Of a stretch of 64,000 nt of DNA, positions 49,272 to 61,900 are shown in pieces. The stretch's first letter is position 1. The number at the start of each line of letters is the position of its first letter. Below the pieces are notes generated by a model. The model made no database searches. It was given only the letters and a program-made list of their open reading frames with translations, and was not told the DNA's origin. The position numbers and the translations under genes were made by a program. The DNA comes from Takifugu bimaculatus (taxonomy: Eukaryota; Chordata; Actinopteri; Tetraodontiformes; Tetraodontidae): positions 11,302,804 to 11,366,803 of the forward strand of contig CP034986.1 in the NCBI GenBank assembly GCA_004026145.2. Direction: 5' to 3'.

Positions 49272-49306
<35 letters not shown>

Positions 49307-49569
49307 TTTGGATTATTATAGTTAATTGGAAACAGTTTTCCGATGGAGAATTCCGATGGAGTTGCTGCTGTCACGTGACCTGACGGGCGCAACCGGGTTG
49401 CGTTGCTTTGAGTCTGAACTTGTCTGAAAATCTCAGTCCTGGAAAGTTTGTCGGCCTCCATCAGCAGAGTTGTGAGAACAATTAGAGCTTTATCAGCTCC
49501 AAATGTGCATCTTACAACCAAAGTGAGGACCTTTTGCTGGTCTCCCCAACTTGAAAGGACTGTGGGTTA

Positions 49570-49612
<43 letters not shown>

Positions 49613-49899
49613 TGCTTTTTAACAGGGCTGTGATTTGTGGTTTTTCTTAGACTTTCCCTTCTTTGGGGCTTCTCAGCCACACTTCATACATCATTCTCTA
49701 ATTCTGCCTGTGCCAACACATGCGCGCACGCACGTGCACGCACACTAGCACACACACTCTCCCAACTTTAACCCTTACCGTCCTTTCAAGTTGGGGAGTC
49801 CAGCAAAAGGTCCTCAGACAGACGCAGTTTGCTGAGAAACGCGCAGAAATTCTGCTTCTTCTCTGCAGTTACGCTGCATGAAATATGAAATTCTTCAAG

Positions 49900-49947
<48 letters not shown>

Positions 49948-52900
49948 AACCTAACCTAATTCAATAATAAATAGCGATGAACCGCACCATCTGCATCGGT
50001 TCATGCGTGATGTCAGCCAGGTGTGGACGGTGCTGCTGAACATTCAGAGCTAAAAATGTCCACGTTTTAAAAGGAGCTCCACAGACTTCTTTCCATCTTG
50101 ATTTTATTTAGATTGAAGCATTTTCAAGCACAAGAATCCTTGACAGATCTCCTGGAATTTTCATTTTAGCCTCGTGTTTGTTATCGGATCCACACTTCCG
50201 GTCAGTGGAGACTGTTTTCAGATGCGATTTAATGCTGCAGGATCTTTTCTGTCCCCTGAACATTTGCAGACAGTCACACACTGGGTAGGGTCCTGATTCA
50301 GAGGTGGATGTTTTCGTTTCTTGTGGGGCCCTCAGGAGGTGCTGGCGGCTTTGAGGTGTTAAAACTGGTGATCGTGGTGCCGCCACTGCTGCCACCTGCT
50401 TTAAGATCTGCTCTCAATGTCGAGGGATCATTTGTCTTTATCCAGCAGCAATCTGCTTTCTTCTTGAGCCTTTTGTTTTTAAAACTACCTCAAAAGAAGA
50501 CACAGAGACAAATAGAGACAAATAAAAATTCAAAACGTTAAATGACGGTCTTTTTTCCCCCACAGCGCTGAAAATCCAAAATCTGTATGATTTTTTTTTA
50601 TTTTTTTGAATGAAAAATGATTCCATGGTGAACATAGTGTGAACCCAAATGCTGCTAAACCAACTCTCACCACTAGGGGGCAGACCAGAGTTCAGTCGTG
50701 GTCACCATATTTTACCATATTTAGACTTTTTTTCAAAACAACTGAGGGCTTAAAGTTCAGATTTTCTGGATTCTAGAAGATTAATGTAGTTTAAGCATCC
50801 TTAACTTTTGATGACAAGGCTGTCACAGATGCTGCAAGAAGCTTGAAATATGTTCAAGAATAAATTTTGATTTGGATGTTTCTGAATTCCTGAAAAATTC
50901 CAGCGCTATGCCGACATTAGGCATCCAGGGGGAGGAGCCTAATACAACCCCCTAAACACACTTTATTCTCCTTTGGGAGTTTGAGGCAGAATTTTAGTTT
51001 GAATTCAGCCTTTTTTTTCCTCTTCTGGTTTATTACATTTCTTTTTCCTGCAGAACTGACAAATGAACAAAAAAACCCGAGAAAATCCTTTAAATCTTTG
51101 TTTCCTTCTGTTGGAGTTTCTGCTGTTTTCAGGAAAAAAAGACGCTCGTTGTTCAGACATAAATTTCAGCTGTCGTTTATCTCGCCTAGAATTCCTTCAG
51201 TTTCTCCTCCAGGCCACCATATGGGAAGCAGACAGTAGCTGCTTGTTCACGTTCTCTTCCTGTCTGGTCAAGAGTGTTTTTCAGCCCAACTTCACGCTGA
51301 ACTCCCATCATGCAACACGTGACACCTTCCCTCGGCTCCTCTGAACCCCACACTGCTGTTAATTAGCTGAGATTGAAAAGGGGGAGGGGCTTACCAATGT
51401 GTGCTGTTGAGGTTCAAAGGTCACCTCAGGAATATGTGTTCAGGCCTCCGATGTGTCGGGAAAGATGGCCGCCGTGTTCGCGAGCGCCAGATTTTAGTTT
51501 GTCAGGAACAAACTTATTCATGGTCTCCTGAGCGGATTTGGTTGCTGCGCCAGAACTTTTGGAGGAGCTAGTTCCCTATTCTGGGACCATGGGCAAGCAC
51601 TTCTATCAGGGACTTTTGGGGGAACCCTTCTCTTGTTTTTGGACCCGCAACCACGGCGACGCCGGCGATGCAGCTCCAGCTTTAGCTGAGATAAACCGAG
51701 TCTGCAGGAAGATGAGGAACTGAGGACCTTTGGAATTTAAACTGTCACGTCTCTGCAGGCTCAAGGTGCAGAAACACACCTGTGACAGGTGAGAAGGTCG
51801 GAGAATGCGTCTAAATCCTGGATGATAGCCCCTCAGACAGCTCCTAATCCCTCAGACGTTTCTGCTGACACGTCTCCTCCACACAGAAGCTGATTGTTCC
51901 AGCCGTGAAGGCTGTGAAAATGTCCTCCCGTCACCCACTGAGACATTCCACTGTCTTCTCCGTCCTAAACGTCCACTACAACATTCAAAAAAAGAAGGAA
52001 AAAAAGTCTTTATCGTTGGGACATTTGTGACTTTCTGGGAATTTCCATTTAATCCATTTGGAGTTTAGGGTCAAAGGTCAAGGTCACGTCAGAGGCTAAA
52101 GTTGGAACGTGACACCTTAAAGATGCTTCAAGGGATTTTTTGTCAGCTGTGTTTAAATCTCAGCGCGGAAGACTGAACTGATGTGATTACGGAGGTCAAA
52201 GGTCGTGCAAATGGGATTTTTGTCCGTCGTCTCCCTCTTTCCTCCTTTCACTTATTACAAAACTTCAACCTGAACCCCCAAATGAATATTTACCAACCAG
52301 TAACACCTCTACTTTTAGCTCCGCCCCCTCAGCTGGGTACGCTGCACATCACCACGGTTACCAGAGTGTTTATCAGCTGTCCGCCAAGCTTCACAAGGGC
52401 TTTTGATGGACACAGGCAGCATGGTAATGGGAGGACTGGGAATACTGGGAGAGATCACGTCTCTGTTTCCATCTTAGATCTTGATAATTGTTTTGGATGA
52501 AAGTGGCTTCAGGCCGGCGGTGGGAATATTCGGACACGAGCTGAGGAAAATCCCAGTCATGAAGCAGCAGCTGGTTATGGTGGTTTGACTGGGAACAGGT
52601 GGATGTCAATCAGGCCACTTGCTGAAAGGCATTCTGGGAGAACTGCCGTTAATGGAAGACAATCGGCCGCAGCTGTGGCCCTGGAATGTGGCGTGATGCC
52701 TTCACTGACAGTGAGAAAGTCGGTCCGGCAGAACCCCGTGGTGCAGTTTGCTTACCCTGAAGTGTGCGGGTCCGAACAGCTGCTCGGTGGTGAAAGGTTA
52801 AAGGTCAAATGGGAACGCTGACCTGAAATGTCATGTCAACATTTCTGTCTGACTTTATGGACGATATTTAGAGCGACAATCAAGAAAAATTCCCCCCGAA

Positions 52901-55900
52901 ATCTCTCGGAAGAAGACAAATGTCCAAAGTCTAAAGACCTTTTTGAGACGTTGTCCTCAGTGTCTCAGACCTGCTGCAGGATCAATAATTAGCATTAGCA
53001 GCAGACGTCACGCGGCCGAAGCATCTGGAGGTTTTTCCTTAAAGACTTTTGTGAGCAGGAATCATTGGGTCCGGATGCTCGGATGATCCTGAATCTGGGA
53101 ACGTGGTGGCGAGATGGCGTGGGAGGTCTGGAATGTGGAACAGCTGGAGGTTCAGGCTCGGCTGATGAGGAGGCTATCAGGAGCGGGATGGGGGCACCCG
53201 GGGCTGCGAGGAGGAGGCAGATGGTTTTCTGCATCTGTGGGAACCTGGAAGTGATGCGGTTTTCCCGAGGATTTTCTCAGATGAGGCATCAGCGGCGGCC
53301 CCGAGGGAGCCGAGCGTAAGACATCCAATCAGATCCGTCGTGGCCGGCGGGCTCAGCTGCCGTCGCTCTGTCATCCGTCACGCCGCCGCCGCCGCTGATG
53401 TCGATCAGCAAAACCGTGAATCTGATCAGATTTTTGCGTCATCCTCCGACATCATCATCATCTTTCCGACGACGTCATCCTTAACTTGACCTTGTGACCT
53501 CCACCCCCGTGCCTGCGGGTTAGCTCGTAAAGCTAACCGTGGCGTTTGTTTTCATAACTAAGACTCGTTTGTGGTTTGTGTCCTTTGGACCTCTTCAGAA
53601 GATTCCCAGAATATTCCGAGGTCTGTGGATGATAAGGAGGAATTTTATTCCGTGCCATTTTCCTGTGGGCGTGTCTCTGCCTGCTTGGGGACCCTCGCAG
53701 GGGCAGGGCATGGGGGGGGACGTTCTTCAGCCTGCCTCCAGCGTGGATCTCCCCTCGTTCATGAGGAGGTCCAGAGGGAGGACGGCACAGAGTCCAGGCT
53801 GCTCCCAGTCGCTGGACGCTCAGCAGCTCTGCGGCGGCGTGGACGGAAGCATCGAGCAGCGGCGAGCAGAGGTGCTGGCGCCATGTCCCTGATCCAGACC
53901 TTGGCCATTTTCTTGGTTCTCTGCACAGGGACCTGTGAGTCCTGGTTTTGGTCGTCAAACCAGGAAGAAAAGACAACGGAGTCCCCAACCGAGGCGCTGA
54001 TAACTAACGCCAGCACCACGCCGACGGGGCCCACGAGCGCTGCCGTGACCCCAACGAACGCCACGAAGGAGGAGGAGGATGACGACCTGTCTGGGATCGG
54101 AGAGGAGCTCCTCGATATGGCCTCCGGGATCCCTAAGTATGTTGAGGCGTGGAACACGACCGCCAGGAATACCCATGAAGTGACAGAGAAGGTGGATCCC
54201 AACCGCACGGGTAATGCAAACACATCGAGAGGGGAGGGGGGGCCCGAGGGCTCTGGGTCTGGGTCAGGACCCACTGCTGATGCGGGGTCAAGCGAAGAGT
54301 CGCTGATGATTGTTCCGAACAGTACAAGTGTTGTCGGCGCCGCTTGGCGTCCTTCAAATTACACGGAAGCGCCCGACGGCGGCCGCGCCGACGCCTCCCG
54401 CCCGCCTTGTCTCCCCGTCCCTTCTGATTGGCCCATTTGCTCGGCCAAGCGTCCTCAGTCGCTCACGCTGCCCAACGTTTTCAACCACACCTCTGTGGAC
54501 CAGGTGGGGGCGGTCCTAAAGGAGTGGGCGTGGCTGGCCAGGAAGGGGTGTCACCCCAGTGCCGAGTGGTTCCTCTGTCTCCTGCTGGCGCCCAGGTGCT
54601 CGGCCCCGGCCCCGCTGCCCTGTCGCAGCTTCTGCCAGACGCTGCGGGACAGCTGCTGGGCGTCCCTGGATAACGGGCGGCTGCCTGTGGAGTGCCACCT
54701 CCTGCCAGATGTGGCGCCCGGGCGCAGCCATCCGACCTGCTTGTCCATTAGTAACTGGAAAGGTAACCTCGTCGGGTTAGAATGTATCCCGAGTGGACAT
54801 ACATTTTAAACCCGATGTCACGTCTATCAATCACCAGTGTGTGCTGCTGTGCTGAGTAGCTTTGCCCGGCTAACCGTTAGCATGCATGTTTTAGCCAGTT
54901 CTCAATGCAACTGCAAGTACTTTACATTATGGCCAACTTAGGACGGTAAAACTGGAAAGAGTTTCATCGATCTGAGAAAAACACGTCGGGAGCAATTATG
55001 TCAGTTATTCTTCTACGTCTACGCGCTAACAGGATGTACAGAGTTGGTTAGCACTGCTAGTTCTGTTCGTGTAGTTTCTTCAACCTGTAGAGACTTTAGC
55101 GTGTATTAGCCTGCCAGCTGATTTATACATTTCCAGCCACTGACAGATGTCTTGTATGTTTAAAGCTAAATGCTAGCAGACGCTAAATGCTAGAAGTATT
55201 TATAGTTCTTTTATTAAATGGGTTTGAATTTCATCTAAAAGTTTCGGCAGCATCAAAACAAAACATCTAGGTGAATTAACGTGACTTCAGAATTTAAAAA
55301 TTCTCTTCAGATGAATGCTAGCTTTAGGCTACATGAAGACTTGTTTATTAACGGTGAAATAGTGTCGTGATTCATTCTATTTGGTGTATTTGTGTGGTGA
55401 TAAGGAAAGGCACGGTTACATCTGCTTTCATCCAAGCTGCATATTTTTGCCCTGGCAGAAGGCGCAGGCCGATCTGAATTGTTAACAGCAAACATGATGA
55501 TTCTGGCAGGTTTCAAGTCTCTGCAGGCTGAATTTCTACAACATACCAAAGCCTGGAAGCGCTCAAATGTTGCTGCTAATGTAAAGTGTAACCAGTCTGC
55601 AGTCTGATGGGTTAAAACATGCAGAGAGAGCGTCGTAGCTGATCACTGCACATGTCCCCGCGATGCTGCCGGGCACCAGCGCATGAGGAGATCATATCAC
55701 TGTTCAGGCTGCATGATGCCTTCACTGTCCCGTCAAACTGCACCTGCAATTTTTTGTTTTTTTTAAATGTTCAGCAATAGAAACACTGTCAGGTTCTCAA
55801 GGTCTTGATCATTTTCCTTCAACCGGTTTTCTCAAATGAATAAAAACATTTCCACATTAAGACACTTTAACTGAAAGGGTCGAGTCCCCTGAAAATAGAA

Positions 55901-58900
55901 ACTCCATTTTCTCTTCTGGCCTTTTTTCTGTCTGATGGTTGTAAATCAGCATCAGAGTTTCAATAGAGCCACTGTTGCTGCAGGTCCACAAGAAATGCTG
56001 GGCCATACCAGCTCACCATGCTAGCTCACAATGCTAGCTAATGCTACAAACATTACAATCTGTTGGTTATTTGCATAGGAATAATAATACAATATTTCAC
56101 AACCTTTGGCGAAGGAAAAGATTTCTGTTGATTTTTGTCCCTCAGAGCCACCGTACTGATACCGAGAGTCTTTTGTGTTTCAGCACATGGATGTGGAATA
56201 AAGCATAAAAACAGGAAGCCCTGGAGCTCCAGAGACCCTCATCCTGACTTTTAGTAGCCTCATAAATCCAGCTGTACGGAGGCCCGGACAGGCCAACATT
56301 GTTAGCACACAGACTCTGAGGGTTGAGGACCTTTTCCCACAGGAAGATTCAGATCAACTGAACTCATCCTGTGTCCGGAATACCAAAATCACAAATGTTT
56401 GAAATGTTTTTAGGTTTAGAATTCAGAGAATTAACCTCATTTTTCCATGTAAAACTAAAATACGTTTCTTTTTTGCCTTATTTAGTCTGAATCCCTCTGT
56501 GATTCTGTCCTTTCCCCTCTGTTACCTTAAACGGAAGCGAGCCGCAGGATCGGCTGGCCAGTCGAGGAGGTTCTTGAGCAAAGTTGTGATTGAATTGGGA
56601 GGAGCACAATCGGGCCATCTGTGCCGGGGAGGTGACATTTACGATGGCGGCAGTGGTGGCGAGGCACAACGGAGCCTTTTGACTCTGATGAGACGGGGCG
56701 GCACAACGTCTCTTCCGGAGGTCGGAGGTCACGGCGACTTGAAGGGCGGTGACCCAGTGTTCGCCCAACCGTTGGAAGAAGAGTTAAATGGGGCTGGGGG
56801 GGTGTCAGAGCAGAAAATTAGCCTTTTCATCACAGTCTGAGAATTTTAAGACCTTTTAATGTGGTTTGACTGGAATTTCAGTTAACGGTGAGTCGTGGAG
56901 CAAAAAATGCCAGTAAAATATCTGGGTCATGAGCTTTTAATTCAACAAACCCTCAGTGAAAAAATTACTAAATGAAAATGCTAAAATTGTATTAGTTTAT
57001 ATTTATGAGCAATAATTCGACATGCTGTCTAGTTAACACGGTTAACTAGCTAGTTAGCTAGCCATGGTTCTCACTGAGAACATCTCATCCAGACTGAGCA
57101 GGGATCGATTAATCAGCAGGCGGTCGACTTTGTTTGTTCCAACGCGGATTAAAGTGCTTTTTCTTCGCAGCTGCGATGCCTTAATTTAGCATCAAACTAC
57201 CAACCACAGTCCAGTTTGTCCCAAGAGGGTAGAACGGTTCACGGCACAGCTGCTACTGGTTTAACTGGGGTGGGAGTTCAGTTGCTCGGTGCCAGTCAGG
57301 GACGTTTAGTGCCACATTCGTTTACCTCCATCGGCTGAAGATACTGTTTTTTTTCTTCACCTTTGACCTTTTGTCGCCTGACGTTAGCTGATGCTAACGG
57401 GTCTTAGCAGCCGCTCTGACCTGCTGAGGACGTTCACATCAGTTCTCTTTGCTCAGATCGCATTTCTGAGTGGAAACCTGCTGGAGATCGCGAGACCCTC
57501 GCAAACGTGAGCTCGTTCTGCCGTGAAATGTGGCTGAAGGTCACGTGTGTTTGTGTGTGTGTGTGGAAACAGCAACAGCCAACATCTGCTCCCTGCAGAA
57601 CGGAAGCACAACCGGATCACTGTTGGGAACGTGGAAGTTCCCCGGGTCCAATCCGGCGTGTCCCCCTCTGAGCTGAGCTGTGTGGTCCTCCATCACCTGC
57701 TGGAGGCCTTAGTGTGTGTGTGTGTGCGTGTGTGTGTGTGTGTGTTGCTTCCAGAGCGAGTCTGCTGCAGTTTCCTCTTTGTGGTTGAGAGACAAAGAAA
57801 AAACAAATCAGATCCCAGGTCAGTCTGATAAAGAAATCAGGACAATGTGGCGTTACGTAACGACCCGCGCCGTCGTCCGTGGGAACCTCCGCCCAGCCGG
57901 AGGGTCCGGTTTGTGGGAGAGCCGTGGTCACGCTGGGCAGAGCCAAAGTGGATTAGCACTGGGAAAAGCCCCCACGGTAAACGGAGTCAGATGTGAGATC
58001 GGGTTTTCTCCCGAAGAAAGTTGCACCAGCGGAGCCGCCGGATCAGTCAAACAGCTGCGGCAGCTGCGCAGATGGACCCACTGCAGGTGTCCCTGGGAGA
58101 CACCGGGGCTCCGACTGGATCAAATCCCAGCAGATCCAGGCTGCAGACACAAGGCAGCATTCACGGAACCGCTCCCGAGTGTGAGAACGTGTTCTGCTCG
58201 TCCCTCCTCTGTGGAACCAGCCGACCCTCAGACCCCGAGGAGGGAAAGTCCTGGTTCCCTGTTCCAGTCCTCTCTTTCCTTGTTAAGCTTAATAGTTTTA
58301 ACGTTAATCACAACTTTCTTTTGTGGAAAACATGAATAAATTGTCTTTATTCCTGTCGGGTTCTCTCACATCAGCACGTGGGTGAGCACGCTCACTTTAG
58401 GGTGATGTCACAGGAAATGGCCGCCGTGTGAACGCGTTTCGAAAAGCTCAAGCTGGTCTTTGTTAAAGACGACGTGAGAACGTGCTGTAAACATTCCCAT
58501 CATTTAAAAACCCCTCAGAAACTCTTTCCCCCGTTAACGCACGTGAGGCTGCAGCCATGAATCTGGCTGATGGGCGTCCTCTGGAGATGTCGGAACCGGG
58601 GGCCCTCGCTAGCTTTTAAGAGCGGTTCCCGAATCTGTGGGAACTGACATGTCAGCAGTTTTCCATTAAGATCCCCCAGAGAGCAGAAACTGAAATAGAA
58701 CCAGTGAAACCAGGATCGAGCATTAGCATCAGCGTTAGCATTAGCATTAGCATTTCAGTAGCAACAGTGTCAGCATGTTTAGTTTTAGACCTGTTTCAGT
58801 GAGTGAATTCACCTTCAGTGGTCAATCACAGCTTCCAGTGATTAACATTTAATGGCAGGTTGTAAACACGTCCATTAGGTGGCGCCACCATCAACACATC

Positions 58901-61900
58901 GCTGAAGGGGGACGGCCGGAGCCACGTGAGCAGGTTTCAGGTTGAATCTGTAACTTTGATGAGGCTGATTAGAGTAATCTCCGGAGATTTCTAGAGCAGC
59001 CCGATGACTCACGCTTCTGAAAATTTCTGTTCACGTTTGTGATTAAAAAAACATGTGTGTTGAGGTTCCCGTGGTCCTGACCGTCCCCCCGCAGCTCGCA
59101 GGTCCTGTCTGTGCATCAGGCTGCACATAACTGCGTGTGTGTGTGTGTGTGTGTGTGTGTTTGGGGTCAAAGCTGCACTTGAACTGTTCTGATCTCCAAC
59201 TCTTCCCCACAGCCGAGAGCGGCGTCTCTCTGCTCCAGCTGATCGGGGACCTGCCGTCCGGGCTCAACAGGTCCTACGGGCCGAGGGGGCAGGTCAGCTT
59301 CAGCTTCAATGCCAAAGCGACGGCCGGTCAACTGGCTCTGGCCCACGTCCCAAACCCCTTCTATCGCCATTTCTCCCTGATCTTCAACGTCAGGCCCTCC
59401 TCCCCCGCCGCCGCCGTCCTTTTCTCCATCACCGACGGGCCGCAGAAGCTCGTGTACGTGGGCGTGAAGCTGAGTGGCGAGCGGGCGGGTCGCCAGAAGG
59501 TGCAGTTCTTCTACACCGAGCCCGACTCCGAGGCTTCGTACGAAGCCTGCCAGCTTTGAGGTGCCGAGCCTGGCGAACTCTTGGACCCGCTTTTCTTTAT
59601 CCATCTATGAGGATCAGGTGACCTTCTACCACGGCTGCGAGTCGGAGCCCCAGATGGTCCGGTTCGAACGCTCCCCTGATCCCATGGAGCTGGACCCCGA
59701 GGCAAAGATCTTTGTGGGCCAGGCAGGAAACGCTGACGCTGACAGGTTCAGGGTAAAACCACACCTGTGTCATTTCATCTAAAATGCGTCTAAAATGTCA
59801 GATTTTCGCATCAGGATCCAGCCTGTTTCTGAAAGCATAAGTGGCGTCTCTGTGGTCAGGGCGACATGTCGGAGCTGAAGGTGGTGGGGGACCCTCAGGC
59901 GGCTGAACGTCTGTGTGACGATGAGGATGATTCTGACACCGTGAGTCCTTCTGCTCCAGGAACCGTGAACAACACTTCTGCCTGTCCAACACTGACAGTT
60001 TGCGCCTGTCTGTGTCTCTAAGGCCTCCGGAGACTTCGGCAGTGGCGATGGCGGCGTGGTGAAGCAGACGGAATCCACGCTAAAGGTCCCTGTTAGATTT
60101 CATTCCGGCAGCTTTGATAAGGAACCATCTGGTCTGGTGTGTTCATGCCAGTAATGCGTGTTCTGTGTGTAATGAACTGTCTTTCCAGACTACCCCTCCT
60201 TCCTTCCAGCCTCTACCTGCACCGCCAGTCACGGCCTCACAGAGACTGACAGGTAACTAAACACACGGGGCAGGAGGAGACGGAGGTGGAAGCTCTGAGT
60301 CACGGCGTAGCTGCCGTCGGAGCAATTTCATTCCGAAATATGCGGATCAGTCCTGTCTGGACCTGAACGTCAGAGGAGAGTTTTGACTGCAGGGTCTCAA
60401 TCAGGTTCATGGGTTTGGTTGGTTTGTGGTGCCCCCTGGCGGACGGTCTGTCCTGTATGGACTCCAGTACCTGAGATGCACGTTTTCTCTTTGCTTTATG
60501 GTGAAAAATACTACATATACATGATAGAGAAGGTGGGGTGTGAAGGCCACAGTGGTCCCAGTAGGGATCGGGACACTAGGGGCAGCAACCCCCACGCTTA
60601 GTAGATGGTTCCAACAGATACCAGGAACTACATCAGAGATCTCTGTCCAGAAGAGTCCTCGGAACAGCTGAGCTCCTCCGCAGAACCCTCAGACTCCTGG
60701 GCCTCTGGTACAGGACCCGAGTCTGAAGGAAGGAGGCACCGCCCAGGAGGGCGAGGAAGAGATTTTTTTTTAAACTTGCTAGCGAAAAGTTTTGATGTTT
60801 TTCATTATTAATTCCCACAGTCTTGTCTAGGTGTTTTAAATATATATTTTTAATGTTATTTATTCCGTTTTTTGCCGTATTGCTAATGCTTTGGCACCAA
60901 TCCTTTGTTGCTTTATTGTTTGATGTTGCGTTCAGGTACCATTGGCGAAAAAGGGCAGAAAGGCGACAGAGGAGAGAAAGGCTTGAAGGGGGATCTTGGC
61001 CTTGTGGGACCAAAGGGAGAGCCGGGTTTGGGGACTCGTTTATCATCAGAGAGTGGAGGACCAAATGTAAACAATCATGAAAAATCGATCTGTGATTGAT
61101 TATGTGATCAAGTGCATCGGATATACTCACATGTTTTTTGGTTTTGTTTTCAGGGAGAAAAGGGGTCGAAGGTGAGAACAGATGCTGAAGACTACAATTT
61201 GTTAACTAAAGACAAACATTTTACTTCAGCTTTTACCACAAGTTCAACTTATCTGATTTCCTTTTTTAGGGAGACAAAGGTCAAAAGGTAAGTCTTGTTA
61301 AGTCTGATCTGCTTCTTCTTTTAAAGGGATTTTAGAAGCTAAAGCTAACAGATCTGGTTCTGTTTGGTAAACTGGGCTAATTTTGAAGACAACAGTTAGG
61401 GGGAAGTATTTCACCACTTCCCAACAGGTCTCAGCTCGTTTATTAGCATTGTTAATCCCAACTAGCATCACATTTAACTCAGGTTTGTCTTCTTTGAGGA
61501 CGCAGTTACACATTTTGCCATATTTTAAATCTTCCATTTATTTATCTTGAGTATGTCTCCACAGGGAAGTTTGGGTGCCGGATATGCTGGTAAAAAAGGA
61601 GAACCTGGAGTTCCTGGTCCGCCTGGCCTCCCTGGACCCCCTGGTCCTGCAGCGACGGTGGTTCAACTTGGGAATGGATCTGTTGTGCAGCATGTACCTG
61701 GACCCATTGGACCACCAGGGTTGCCGGGTTTAATTGGACCTGTAGGCCCACCAGGATCTGATGGATTACCTGTGAGTCCAGACTAGAGAGTAAACAAACT
61801 TAATTTTCAAGATATTCAAATCCTCTTTAATTAAATTCTTTTATCCCTTAGGGGGATCCAGGAGAAGACGGGAAAGATGTAAGACTATGACATCCTCTAA

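Larger units (their letters stand above)
54763..59212. other. col18a1 intron before the shared thrombospondin exon
   Basis: No exon recognised. The stretch contains several copies of the teleost-like word GCTAGC/ATGCTAGC, a GT run at 57711-57744, an ATTAGC hexamer array at 58721-58755, a GGTGGCGCCACC palindrome near 58879, and a GT run at 59134-59160 next to the acceptor region. Confidence 0.5.

Noticed and set aside
51538..51723. 61-residue frame starting near a possible ATG in col18a1 intron 1
   Set aside because: No signal peptide, no family similarity recognised, and no splice phase linking it to col18a1; ordinary for sequence of this composition.
57841..58339. Overlapping open frames in the col18a1 intron near 57.8-58.3 kb
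   Set aside because: Two frames overlap without homology, splice sites do not match col18a1 phase, and a GT microsatellite begins one of them.
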